From Thermoplasmatota archaeon (GTDB taxonomy: Archaea > Thermoplasmatota > E2 > UBA202 > JdFR-43), in contig JAPDJP010000009.1 of the NCBI GenBank assembly GCA_029259055.1, forward strand, positions 1-47,476: a DNA stretch of 47,476 nt, read 5' to 3'. Of this stretch, positions 8,090-16,171 are shown in pieces. Position numbers and translations under genes: made by a program. Numbering within the stretch: the first letter of the stretch is position 1; each line of letters begins with the position of its first letter. Below the pieces are notes generated by a model. That model saw only the letters and a program-made list of their open reading frames with translations, did no database searches and was not told where the DNA came from.

Positions 8090-8794
8090 ATGCCAGAGAG
8101 GAAAAAGAAGAAACAGAAAATATGGTATTCATTGATTGCTCCTTCAATGTTTGGAAAAAAGAAGATTGCAGAAACACCAGCAGATGACCCAGAAAAAGTT
8201 TTGGGAAGAACTGTTGAAGTTTCGCTGCAGGAACTAACAGGAGATTTTGCCAAAGCCCATATAAAACTAATTTTTAAAGTTGTTGAAGTTAAAGGATTGG
8301 AAGCTCATACGGTATTTATAGGACACACTACCACTACTGATTATGTAAAGAGGATGGCTAGACGTCATAAATCTAAAATTGATGGTGTTTTTGATGTTAC
8401 CACTAAGGATGGAAAAAGAATAAGAGTTAAGCCTTCGGCTTATACTAGTAAAAGAATACAAACTTCTCAAAAGAAAGCGATTAGAGCTGTAATGAAGCAG
8501 GTAATAGAAACGATAGCTCAAAATAATACACTAGAAGATTTTGTTAAATTTATGTTAGATGGAGAAATAGGAAAACAAACTTATAAGCTCTCAAAACCCA
8601 TTTATCCCGTTAAAAGAGTAGAAGTTCATAAGTCTGAGCTATTGGAAGTACCAAAAGTTGAGGTAAAGAAAGAGGAGGAAGAGGAAGAAGTAGAAGAAAT
8701 TGAAGAAGAAAAAGAGGAAGAAGAAGGAGAGGAGAAGGAGGAAAAAGAGGAGGAAAAAGAAAAAGAGAAAACGGAAGAAAAATCATCTGAATAA
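8090..8794 (+). CDS. rps3ae: 30S ribosomal protein eS1 (S3Ae)
   Basis: An archaeal/eukaryotic small-subunit protein near the mRNA exit region. Recognisable blocks are WYSLIAPSMFGKKKIAET, GRTVEVSLQELTGDF and GHTTTTDYVKRMARRHKSKI. The core ends near residue 188 at LLEVPKVEV. It is followed by about 45 residues almost entirely Glu and Lys, encoded by a nearly pure-purine DNA run. Most archaeal eS1 proteins end soon after the core, so this tail is an added acidic extension, presumably disordered. The gene ends inside the 3' end of the convergent Nog1-like gene (12 bp overlap). Confidence 0.95.
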   Translation: MPERKKKKQKIWYSLIAPSMFGKKKIAETPADDPEKVLGRTVEVSLQELTGDFAKAHIKLIFKVVEVKGLEAHTVFIGHTTTTDYVKRMARRHKSKIDGVFDVTTKDGKRIRVKPSAYTSKRIQTSQKKAIRAVMKQVIETIAQNNTLEDFVKFMLDGEIGKQTYKLSKPIYPVKRVEVHKSELLEVPKVEVKKEEEEEEVEEIEEEKEEEEGEEKEEKEEEKEKEKTEEKSSE

Positions 8795-9712
8795 TCTTTT
8801 CTTTATTTCTTCTTTCAATTCTTCTATTCCTTCCCCAGTTTTACAGGATATTTTAAAGTAATCTGTTTTACTGCATATATCAACCTTATTTTCAACAACA
8901 ATCATATCCACTTTAAATTCTCTCTTTATTTCCTCTAATAATTTTTTTTGGCTTTCCAAATCATAACCGCAATGCAATGACGCATCAATAATAAAAATTA
9001 TCAAATCTGGGAGATGTTTTAACGCTATAATTCCCTGTTTCTCAATCTCGTTCCTTTCTTCTTCTCTTCTATCTAACAAGCCGGGAGCCTCAACAAACTG
9101 GATTTTCTTTTTTTCGTGATTTTCTTCAAAAATTAGATGTCCCACAATCAATCCTTTTGTTGTAAATGGATATGGAGCAATTTCTGGCTTTGCAGATGAT
9201 AATAATTTAAGTAAGGAGGATTTACCAACATTTGGATAACCCGCTATTATTACAGTGGGCAAATCAGTAGATATAAATGGCAATTCCTTAATTTTTAATC
9301 TCGCTTCCTCCAAAAAGTTCAAATGCCTATTTATTTCATAAACAATTGAAGAAATCCTTCCATAAACAGATTTTAAAACATTAAGTTCATCTTCCCCACT
9401 TTTTATTTTTCTTATACCATCTGTTGCTATTCTATTTATTTTTTTTCTTGCCCATTCTAAAGATGCTAAAGATTTTTTTAATTTATTTATACCAATCAAC
9501 AAATCCAAAAGTTCATAATAGAACTTGTGCAATTTATCAAAATTGGGAAAGGATTTAACATATTTTTGTAAAGTATTATTCATTATCGCTTTAACGGTCG
9601 CTATCTTATTTATTATTCTCTCCTTTTTCTTCCTTACGCTAATTTTTTTCGCCCTTCCAAATGCTTTATCCAATAATGCTTCAGCATCCAATATATTTGG
9701 TATGTTAAACAT
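8783..9712 (-). CDS. Nog1/Obg-family GTPase
   Basis: A 309-residue archaeal Nog1-like GTPase, a family linked to large ribosomal subunit assembly. The first about 155 residues are a helical domain starting MFNIPNILDAEALLDKAF, as in Nog1. The G domain follows: G1 GYPNVGKSSLLKLL, a Thr-containing G2 in YPFTTKGL, G3 as VEAPGLLDRREEE (Glu where Asp is usual), G4 NKVD, and G5 SCKTG at the C-terminus. The eukaryotic C-terminal extension is absent, as in archaea. The ORF track starts at an upstream TTG; ATG at 9712 gives the conserved start. It converges with eS1, matching a ribosome biogenesis context. Confidence 0.88.
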   Translation of the reverse strand: MFNIPNILDAEALLDKAFGRAKKISVRKKKERIINKIATVKAIMNNTLQKYVKSFPNFDKLHKFYYELLDLLIGINKLKKSLASLEWARKKINRIATDGIRKIKSGEDELNVLKSVYGRISSIVYEINRHLNFLEEARLKIKELPFISTDLPTVIIAGYPNVGKSSLLKLLSSAKPEIAPYPFTTKGLIVGHLIFEENHEKKKIQFVEAPGLLDRREEERNEIEKQGIIALKHLPDLIIFIIDASLHCGYDLESQKKLLEEIKREFKVDMIVVENKVDICSKTDYFKISCKTGEGIEELKEEIKKRLFR

Positions 9713-9789
9713 TTGATTTAGCAAAAATTATTTAAAAAATATTTAAAAAAGTTTATCAAATAGTTAATATAATAAAATTTGGTGAAGAA

Positions 9790-10029
9790 ATGGAAGAAGG
9801 TTTCATTATATCAAATAAAATAAGAAAGGCGGTTTTTGTAGAAATAGCAGCTGGAGAAAAATCGCTAACAAGAATTGCAAAGAAACACCATTTAATTGAA
9901 CAAGCTGTTAAAAATGCTATTGAAGAATTGAAAGAACATGGATTGGTTGAGAAAAAGGAGGATGGATATATATTAACAGATTATGGAATGAAAATTTATG
10001 GGAAATTAAAGGGGAGTAATGCATTGTAA
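9790..10029 (+). CDS. Winged-helix DNA-binding protein next to ribK
   Basis: A 79-residue winged-helix domain: KIRKAVFVEIAAGEKSLTRI, then AKKHHLIEQAVKNAIEELKE as the recognition region, and a wing ending GYILTDYGMKIYGKLKG. Some archaeal riboflavin kinases (Thermoplasma type) carry such a domain fused before the CTP-dependent kinase domain. Here it is a separate ORF in another reading frame, overlapping the next gene by 11 bp. It could be the split-off regulatory domain of RibK or an independent repressor. GGTGAAGAA directly before the ATG is a plausible ribosome binding site. Confidence 0.8.
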   Translation: MEEGFIISNKIRKAVFVEIAAGEKSLTRIAKKHHLIEQAVKNAIEELKEHGLVEKKEDGYILTDYGMKIYGKLKGSNAL

Positions 10030-10720
10030 CATGCTCTCCGGAATTGTTGTATCTGGAAAAAAAGAGGGGAAAAAATATATTTTATTATATCAAAAGCAAA
10101 TAATGGACAAGTTAGGAATAAAACCTTTTGCTGGAACTTTGAATTTAAAAGTAGGTAAAATTATCGAAGACTTAAAGAAAATAGACGGTATTATTATAGA
10201 TAAATTTGTCAAAAATGGCATAGAATATGGAAAAGTAAAATGCTTTCCTATAAAATTCTTTAATGAGGATGCTTTTCTTCTCCTTCCAGAAAAAAGCAGA
10301 TATAAAGATATTGTAGAAATAATTGCCAAAGAGAATTTGAGAGAGAAGTATGAAATAAAAGATGGAGATGAAATTGAAATAAGTTTTAAACCATTTATAA
10401 AAAATAATAGGAAATACAAGGTATATGCTGAGCCATTTATAGGAAAAAAAGAAGCTGAAATAACGATTTTTTATGATTTCCCCTTTTCCTCTGGAAGAAG
10501 AGAGTTATGTTATTTAAAAAATTTTGAGAATTCATATAGAAAAACCATTACGGGGTATCCAGTTGCATGTAATATATTCATGGAAAATGAGAAAGAAGCA
10601 TATGAAGAATTGTTTGACTTTATTGGGAATAACGGATATTCAATAATGTCTCCAATAAGAAAAATAAAATACTCATATCTAAATGAGTGGCAAATTGAAA
10701 TTAAAATAAGTCATAGTTAA
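10019..10720 (+). CDS. ribK: CTP-dependent riboflavin kinase with a GyrI-like C-terminal extension
   Basis: Residues 5-126 match the archaeal DUF120 riboflavin kinase, which makes FMN using CTP. Visible blocks are LSGIVVSGKKEGKKYILLYQ, the nucleotide/metal site FAGTLNLKVG, LLLPEKSRYKDIVEIIAKEN and LREKYEIKDGDEIEI. The stand-alone enzyme is about 130-140 residues; this one continues to 233. The extra part ends EAYEELFDFIGNNGYSIMSP and then NEWQIEIKISHS, which resembles the second half of GyrI-like effector-binding domains. The start may be ATG 10019, overlapping the upstream HTH ORF, or ATG 10031, one base after its stop. The other riboflavin genes of this window lie 25 kb away. Confidence 0.85.
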   Translation: MHCNMLSGIVVSGKKEGKKYILLYQKQIMDKLGIKPFAGTLNLKVGKIIEDLKKIDGIIIDKFVKNGIEYGKVKCFPIKFFNEDAFLLLPEKSRYKDIVEIIAKENLREKYEIKDGDEIEISFKPFIKNNRKYKVYAEPFIGKKEAEITIFYDFPFSSGRRELCYLKNFENSYRKTITGYPVACNIFMENEKEAYEELFDFIGNNGYSIMSPIRKIKYSYLNEWQIEIKISHS

Positions 10721-10950
10721 AATTCTTCTTTTCCTTTTATTCTCTCGATTCTATAATTTCCCTCCTCGATTTTTGGTTTCTTTTGTATTGCCATAATTAT
10801 TGCCAGTATTATTATGAATATAACAAAGATTACTGAAAATAAAGCCAGACTTAGGAGAAGGAATGGAACATGCAGCTTCACAAAATAACTTACAAATAAT
10901 GAAACCAAGTATATTGCTATAATTAATATTGCAAATTTAAATAGGTTCAT
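10717..10950 (-). CDS. Small two-helix membrane protein
   Basis: A 77-residue protein with two long hydrophobic segments (residues 5-24 and about 29-55) and a short charged tail ending KIEEGNYRIERIKGKEEF. I do not recognise a family. Its ATG overlaps the stop of the AIM24-family gene as ATGA, so the two are very likely cotranslated; it may anchor or assist that protein. Its 3' end overlaps ribK by four bases from the other strand. Confidence 0.6.
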   Translation of the reverse strand: MNLFKFAILIIAIYLVSLFVSYFVKLHVPFLLLSLALFSVIFVIFIIILAIIMAIQKKPKIEEGNYRIERIKGKEEF

Positions 10951-11678
10951 CTTCCTAATGTTTCATCCAAGAAAGTTCCCAAAATCCCGCTTCTTCCTGA
11001 AGTTTGTTGTGGTAGGAACGGTGATAACGCCATCGCCAAATTATGCAAAGTCATAGATTGCAAAATAATTTTGCCCGGCCCTCTCAAAGTTGTTAAAAAT
11101 AAGCCCTCTCCTCCAAAGAAAATTGTCTTAATTCCTTTAACGCGTTGTATATCATAATCAACGCTTGCCTCCCAACCAACAACGCTTCCAGTATCAACTT
11201 TTATGCTTTCTCCATCTTTCAAATCCATCTCAATAAAATCTCCACACGCATGTATGAATGCCATTCCCCTGCCAGAAAGCCTCTCTAAAATAAAGCCTTC
11301 TCCTCCAAAGAAAATTGCTCCTAACCTCTTTTGGAATGCAATGCTTAAGTCAACACCATCTTCCGCACAAAGAAAAGCATCTTTCTGAACAATAAATTCC
11401 TTTCCACTATCTATTTCCAAAGGCATGATTGTTCCGGGGGCGTTGCCAGCGAACCCAACAAATCCCTTTCCGCCGGTGGGCGTAAATTCTGTTAGGAAAA
11501 AGGTTTCTCCCGCAAATTTTCTTCCTATTGCTTTTAATAATCCTCCTCTTGCTTTTGCTTCCATTTTAATATTTGGGCTCATATAAACCATTGAGCCAGC
11601 TTCAGCATATACTTTTTCCCCTTCATCTAATTCTATCGTTACAATTTGTAAATTATCTCCAGTTATTTTATATTTCAT
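10947..11678 (-). CDS. AIM24 family protein (DUF124, TIGR00266-like)
   Basis: A 243-residue protein of the AIM24/DUF124 family, beta-rich proteins of unknown molecular role found in bacteria, archaea and mitochondria. The start MKYKITGDNLQIVTIELDEG and the block KVYAEAGSMVYMSPNI are diagnostic, as are the two similar FFGGEGF/FFGGEGL segments. The C-terminus is Gly/Ser-rich. A ribosome binding site AGGTGATATA precedes the ATG. It heads a two-gene unit with the small membrane protein and is divergent from the response regulator. Confidence 0.88.
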   Translation of the reverse strand: MKYKITGDNLQIVTIELDEGEKVYAEAGSMVYMSPNIKMEAKARGGLLKAIGRKFAGETFFLTEFTPTGGKGFVGFAGNAPGTIMPLEIDSGKEFIVQKDAFLCAEDGVDLSIAFQKRLGAIFFGGEGFILERLSGRGMAFIHACGDFIEMDLKDGESIKVDTGSVVGWEASVDYDIQRVKGIKTIFFGGEGLFLTTLRGPGKIILQSMTLHNLAMALSPFLPQQTSGRSGILGTFLDETLGR

Positions 11679-11737
11679 TATATCACCTATAGAAAATCAC
11701 GGAAAGAAATATAAAGCTTTAGGGTTTTAACTGAAAA

Positions 11738-12163
11738 ATGGAGAAAAAAATAGTGCTCGTAATTGATGATGAAGACACAATGCAGGATTTGATTAGAAGA
11801 AATTTAGAAAGATGCAAAATACCTATTATTGTCTATAGTGCTTTAACAGGAGAGGAAGGAGTAAAAAAATACAAGGAATTAATGGAAAAAGGAAGGAAAC
11901 CTGATTTGGTGATTATGGATTTAAATTTAACTCAGTGGGGGAAGGGAAAAATAGATGGAGTGGAAGCTACAAGAAGAATTTTAAAGATAGACCCAAATGC
12001 AAATATTTATGGATATACCGCTTGGTTCGCAACAGAATGGGCTTATAAATTAAAGGAAGTTGGAGCGAAAGATGTTATTGAAAGAACGATTCTACCTAGT
12101 GAATTCAGAAAAATGATTGAATCAATATTAATTTCTATGGATAAGCATAAAAAATCCGAATAA
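11738..12163 (+). CDS. Stand-alone response regulator receiver domain
   Basis: A 141-residue CheY-like single domain with no output domain. The acidic pocket is Asp10-Asp11 (VLVIDDED) and the phospho-acceptor is Asp61 in LVIMDLNL. The switch Thr is in YGYTAW. Where receivers normally have the conserved Lys before Pro, this reads IERTILPSEF, so the Lys appears replaced; the kinetics may be altered. AAATATAAAG lies about 25 bp before the ATG, so the mRNA may be leaderless. No histidine kinase is in the window. It is tail-to-tail with the KaiC/GTPase/pilus block, with one base between stops, so a functional link is possible but unproven. Confidence 0.88.
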   Translation: MEKKIVLVIDDEDTMQDLIRRNLERCKIPIIVYSALTGEEGVKKYKELMEKGRKPDLVIMDLNLTQWGKGKIDGVEATRRILKIDPNANIYGYTAWFATEWAYKLKEVGAKDVIERTILPSEFRKMIESILISMDKHKKSE

Positions 12164-12164
12164 T

Positions 12165-12881
12165 TTAAGCAACCCTTCCCATTCTGAAAGCTCCGGTCAA
12201 CCTAATTTCATCTTCTTCCAAAACATAATCAATCCAATGACGAGATATAACCTCCCCACATCCTTGCACTCTTAATTGCAAACGGGCACCTTCTTCCCTC
12301 AATTCAATAACTCCATCCATTAAATGCTTTATAGTTTGTACTTCAATTTCTTCATGCATTCCCCTTGTCATACTAAACATGGAAGTAGCACCCATTCTTT
12401 TACACATTCCACTCAACACTTGCAGGAATCTGAAAACTGCTTTAGCATCTGAATAAACAATTAGAGTTGATAAAGAATCAAAAATTAATCTATAATTTCC
12501 TGCGCTTTCTCTTTGAATTTGTATAATTGATGATGCTATCCTCTCCCTATTTATTGGACTATCAACAAATATTGCCCATTTACTCTCTTCTTTTAATTCA
12601 ACACTTGGGGAATATACATCAATATATCTTATCATGCCCTTGTTTTCATACTCCTCGTATTTATCATCGAGTTTCTTCATCTCTTCTCTTAAATCCGCGA
12701 ATGATTTATCTGTCAAAACGAATATAATTTTTTCTCCTTCTTGTAATCCTGATAAAGCAAATCTTTTCAAAATAATTTCTTTTCCTATAAAAGGAGGAGC
12801 ATATACTAACACATTGCTTTTTATTGGTATACCTCCCTTAAGAAGTTCATCTAATCTATCAATACCTGTTTTAGCTAACAT
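12165..12881 (-). CDS. KaiC-like RecA-superfamily protein with degenerate P-loop
   Basis: A 238-residue single KaiC-like domain. It starts MLAKTGIDRLDELLKGGIP as KaiC/RadA-type proteins do. The P-loop position reads VYAPPFIGKEI, lacking the first Gly and the Ser/Thr after Lys. A Walker B-like strand is RLIFDSLSTL. The protein may bind nucleotide without efficient hydrolysis, as proposed for archaellum FlaH. It overlaps the upstream KaiC-GTPase gene by 11 bp, so the two should be coupled. Possible role: a partner of the secretion/pilus ATPase upstream. It is not the clock KaiC, because it has one domain and no KaiA/B. Confidence 0.8.
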   Translation of the reverse strand: MLAKTGIDRLDELLKGGIPIKSNVLVYAPPFIGKEIILKRFALSGLQEGEKIIFVLTDKSFADLREEMKKLDDKYEEYENKGMIRYIDVYSPSVELKEESKWAIFVDSPINRERIASSIIQIQRESAGNYRLIFDSLSTLIVYSDAKAVFRFLQVLSGMCKRMGATSMFSMTRGMHEEIEVQTIKHLMDGVIELREEGARLQLRVQGCGEVISRHWIDYVLEEDEIRLTGAFRMGRVA

Positions 12882-14034
12882 TTCCCCCCTCTATAATTTT
12901 CTCGACAAGGGCTTCAAAAACTTCATAAATTCCAATTTTATCCTTCGCAACAGCCTCCACAACGATAGCATCTTTATCTAAATTCATCATATCCTTTATC
13001 TTATCGCCTTTCAATGCATTTGGTAAATCCTGCTTATTTGCAACAACCACATATGGTATATCCCCAAAAATATCCAACAATTTTTTCGCAAATTGCAATT
13101 CATTTGGCTTTGTTGAATCAACAATCAGTATAACTCCCTTTGAAGATTCAGCAAACTTTTTAATTAAAGGCAAAAATCTTTCGTGACTCGGTATTCCAAA
13201 AATTTCTGCTCTATATCCTTTATAATCAACTATTCCATATTCAACACCAACAGTTGTTCCAAGCCTTTCAACTGGTGTAAATTCTTTTGCCAAATTTTTT
13301 ATAAAAGTGGTTTTTCCTGACTGCACTGGCCCAATTACACAAATTTTTGGTATATATATTCTTATGCCATCTGGCTTAAAAATCTTGAATTCTAATCTTT
13401 TTCCTTCATTTCCTCCCCAATCATTTTTTTTGATATGCATATACTGCCTAACTGTTTTTTCTTCAACTATTCCTATTTCAATAATTGCATTAAAGATTCT
13501 TTTTATTTTGTACATTACAGATTCTTTGTATGGCCATGCAATGAAATTGTAGATAGCAACAAAACCAGCTTTTTCAATTTCTTTGTTTATTCTTTCTATT
13601 CCTTCCAAAGCTTTTCTTTCTCCGCACATATCCATAATGTTTGATAAGGAATCAAATACAATAACGCCTTTTCCCTCTATTTCCTCAAAAATGCTTAGCA
13701 AAGCATCTTCATAGCTTTCTATATCATGAGGCTCTTCTATACTATAATTCCCCTCTGATGGTGCGCCAATTAAAGAAGAATATCCATCAACAATTATTAG
13801 TTTGTCATACTTATCTATATCCCATTTAAAATCATTAAAAGCTTTTTTAAGGTTTTTTGGAGAACTTTCAGAAGATACATATATACCGTATAAACCTCTT
13901 TCCAAATTATGATGCAAAATATGAATACCAATATTACTTTCTTCAACACCTGGCTCTATATAAAATAGCATCGATTTTCCTTCTGGAATGCCTTTTAAAT
14001 ATTCATCAAGTTTTGGTATACCTGTTTCAATCAT
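12871..14034 (-). CDS. Fusion of a degenerate KaiC-like domain and a Ras-like GTPase
   Basis: A 387-residue protein. Residues 1-215 are KaiC-like: start MIETGIPKLDEYLKGIPEGK, no usable P-loop (FYIEPGVEESN), Walker B-like GVIVFDSLSNI. Residues 228-383 are a small GTPase related to the predicted GTPases of COG2229: P-loop GPVQSGKTTF at 235-244, a switch I-like GTTVGVEYG, G3 region IFGIPSHERF (where DTxGQERF is usual) and NKQD at 333-336. The intact P-loop is thus only in the GTPase half. It sits one base after a Roadblock gene, a typical GTPase regulator or partner, and overlaps the KaiC-like gene below. Confidence 0.85.
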   Translation of the reverse strand: MIETGIPKLDEYLKGIPEGKSMLFYIEPGVEESNIGIHILHHNLERGLYGIYVSSESSPKNLKKAFNDFKWDIDKYDKLIIVDGYSSLIGAPSEGNYSIEEPHDIESYEDALLSIFEEIEGKGVIVFDSLSNIMDMCGERKALEGIERINKEIEKAGFVAIYNFIAWPYKESVMYKIKRIFNAIIEIGIVEEKTVRQYMHIKKNDWGGNEGKRLEFKIFKPDGIRIYIPKICVIGPVQSGKTTFIKNLAKEFTPVERLGTTVGVEYGIVDYKGYRAEIFGIPSHERFLPLIKKFAESSKGVILIVDSTKPNELQFAKKLLDIFGDIPYVVVANKQDLPNALKGDKIKDMMNLDKDAIVVEAVAKDKIGIYEVFEALVEKIIEGGNVS

Positions 14035-14035
14035 A

Positions 14036-14377
14036 TTATCTTAAAATTTTTTTGATTTCTTTTGCAGCTTTTTCAACTATTGGATATACATCCTCACTTT
14101 TGGCAATTACAGCAAGCAGAGCATTTGAGCCAGCGCCAACAACAATTATCTTTCTATTTTTCCCGTCTATAACTACTTTTTTTGGTAAGCCTTCTTTCAA
14201 TTCATCCATTGCAACTTCAGCAGAACCCAATAATGCGGCGGACATAGCAGCAAAAACTTGTGCTTTTATTCCTTCCATATCAGAAAAAATAAGTAAACCA
14301 TCTCTTCCAGCTATACAAGCTGAATCTATACCATTTGCTTTCAAATCGCTAAGAATTTTCATATAGGCTTCTTTCAT
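14036..14377 (-). CDS. Roadblock/LC7 domain protein (MglB-like)
   Basis: A 113-residue single-domain Roadblock/LC7 protein. Visible features are GIDSACIAGRDGLLIFSD, the alanine-rich helix AQVFAAMSAALLGSAEVAMD, and the strand VVIDGKNRKIIVVGAGSNALL. Such proteins dimerise and bind or activate small Ras-like GTPases, as MglB does for MglA. The next gene, one base downstream, encodes a Ras-like GTPase domain, so partnership is strongly suggested by context. A 67-bp gap separates it from the upstream membrane protein; a TATA-like TTTTATTA there could provide a separate promoter. Confidence 0.9.
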   Translation of the reverse strand: MKEAYMKILSDLKANGIDSACIAGRDGLLIFSDMEGIKAQVFAAMSAALLGSAEVAMDELKEGLPKKVVIDGKNRKIIVVGAGSNALLAVIAKSEDVYPIVEKAAKEIKKILR

Positions 14378-14444
14378 ATTCTTACAAAAATCATGATATG
14401 CTAATAAAACTTTCTAAAAATTTAGGATAGCCGTTTAATTCTCA

Positions 14445-16169
14445 TTACAATAGCAACTTAAAAACAATATATGTAATTAAAATCATAATTGTACCATGCC
14501 TTAATCCAGCCAATGCCCTCCCCTCCGCCAAAGCACCTGCAACAAGTCCATTGCCTATTGCTTGGGATAAGGCGGTGCATATGTATATAAATTTATATTC
14601 ATCTAGCGAAACCGTTGCTCCTCCTCCCACCAAGCCTCCAGCTACCTGGGAAGCCTCCAATAATTTTGGAAGAAACATTCCCGCTAATGCAACAATTACA
14701 GCTAAAAACACAAAAAAGGATATGTATATAATCATAAGATACATTTTCATCTCTGTTCTTCTTTCTGCTTGTAAAATCTTTATTTCTCGGACATTCTTTG
14801 CGGCTGCTTCAATAACATCTGCCACTTTTCCTCCTGCCTCTGAAGCTTTAACAACCATAGTTGTTGTTCTTTTTATCAATGGGGTTTTTAATCTCTCTCC
14901 CAATCTTTTCAATGCCTCACTAAAGGGTAAGCCCCATGAAATTTGCACTGCCATTTTTTTGATTTCTGGTGTTAAATAACCATAATCTCCTTTAGCTGCC
15001 ATTTCAACAGCTTTTGCCATCGTCATTCCAGCTTTTCTTGATTCTGCCAAATCTCTTAAAAAATCTGGAAATCTCTCTTCTATCAAATCCATTTTCTTAT
15101 ATCTCCTATATTCATAAAATCCAAAAGGCCCTATTAAAGCAAGGATTGCAAAAATCGCAAAATCTATGGCATTCTTTTTTGATAGTGATATAGTGCCTAT
15201 TGCTGTCAATTTGCCAAGTTGCAATAATATAGCTATCGTAATAAAAATTCCAGCAATAAAAGCTGATGTTAAAAGAATAACAATCGTATATAATTTCTCC
15301 ACATCATACTTTTCTTTTATTTCTCCAGCCTTCTCTGGAAGTATGAAGATAATGTATAAAATTATAGAAACCAAGATTCCTATACTTAAAAAAATGAGGG
15401 CATAGCCCCATTCAAATTTACTAAGTTCAATTTTGCTAGGGAGTTTTATTATGCTAAGTATATTTATTAAAATATAAAGGGAAATTAAAGAAATGATAAT
15501 AAAATACAGAATATTTTTTCTTAAAACAATTTCTTCTCTTATCGTTCTACCTTTCTCTCTTATTCCAATGATTGATTCAACGGGGCTTGGCATTTCTCCG
15601 CCTGCAATCAGAGAAGCCATCCATGATACTATTGCCATGTTTATTAGGAATAGAGGGTCAGCCATTCTGAAAATGAGGGGGGAAATATTTTCTGGCAAAT
15701 GATAGCCAATATCGAGTTGTGACGCTATTACTATTAAAGAAAATATGAAGGCAAATAGGAAAAAAATAGGATACATGGCTGTTCTCTCAACATTTGGAAT
15801 AGAGAAAATGGTGTATAGCATTAAAAGCAAAACAATACCTAACAGCAAATTTATAAAAACTCTTGGAATGGGCATTTCAAAAAATACAATGAATATATTT
15901 AGGAGGGTTGTAAAAATTAATAGGATGAACGCCATAAGGGAAGAAAAGTAATATCTCCATTCCCTCCTTTTATATTCATCTGTTAAAAATGGTAACATAT
16001 CCTCTTTTATTCTCCTCTGTATCCAGGAAAAAAGGAGGAAGATCACTATTGATAAAGAAAAAATAATGTTTGAGAGAGCAAAAGATTCTCTTATCCTAAA
16101 AATTATGGAAAGAGCAAGTAAAACGATCAAAACAATGAAAGCAAATATAGTTAATCTTTTACCTATCAT
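14445..16169 (-). CDS. Archaeal type IV pilus/type II secretion membrane platform protein (second GspF/FlaJ-like)
   Basis: A 574-residue protein. The N-terminal half has about 8-9 hydrophobic segments. A GspF/T2SSF domain follows: EERFPDFLRDLAESRKAGMT, GLPFSEALKRLGERLKTPLI and ASEAGGKVADVIEAAAKNVR. More membrane segments lie at the C-terminus. This is the inner-membrane platform on which the FlaI/TadA ATPase acts. It lies two bases after a first platform gene, as in archaeal pilus loci with paired TadB/TadC-like proteins. It is much longer than bacterial GspF because of the added N-terminal membrane region. Confidence 0.86.
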   Translation of the reverse strand: MIGKRLTIFAFIVLIVLLALSIIFRIRESFALSNIIFSLSIVIFLLFSWIQRRIKEDMLPFLTDEYKRREWRYYFSSLMAFILLIFTTLLNIFIVFFEMPIPRVFINLLLGIVLLLMLYTIFSIPNVERTAMYPIFFLFAFIFSLIVIASQLDIGYHLPENISPLIFRMADPLFLINMAIVSWMASLIAGGEMPSPVESIIGIREKGRTIREEIVLRKNILYFIIISLISLYILINILSIIKLPSKIELSKFEWGYALIFLSIGILVSIILYIIFILPEKAGEIKEKYDVEKLYTIVILLTSAFIAGIFITIAILLQLGKLTAIGTISLSKKNAIDFAIFAILALIGPFGFYEYRRYKKMDLIEERFPDFLRDLAESRKAGMTMAKAVEMAAKGDYGYLTPEIKKMAVQISWGLPFSEALKRLGERLKTPLIKRTTTMVVKASEAGGKVADVIEAAAKNVREIKILQAERRTEMKMYLMIIYISFFVFLAVIVALAGMFLPKLLEASQVAGGLVGGGATVSLDEYKFIYICTALSQAIGNGLVAGALAEGRALAGLRHGTIMILITYIVFKLLL

Positions 16170-16171
16170 AT

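Noticed and set aside
12165-14034. KaiC-like genes as a circadian clock
   Set aside because: The domains are single, lack P-loops, and there is no KaiA or KaiB; a FlaH-like or regulatory role fits better.
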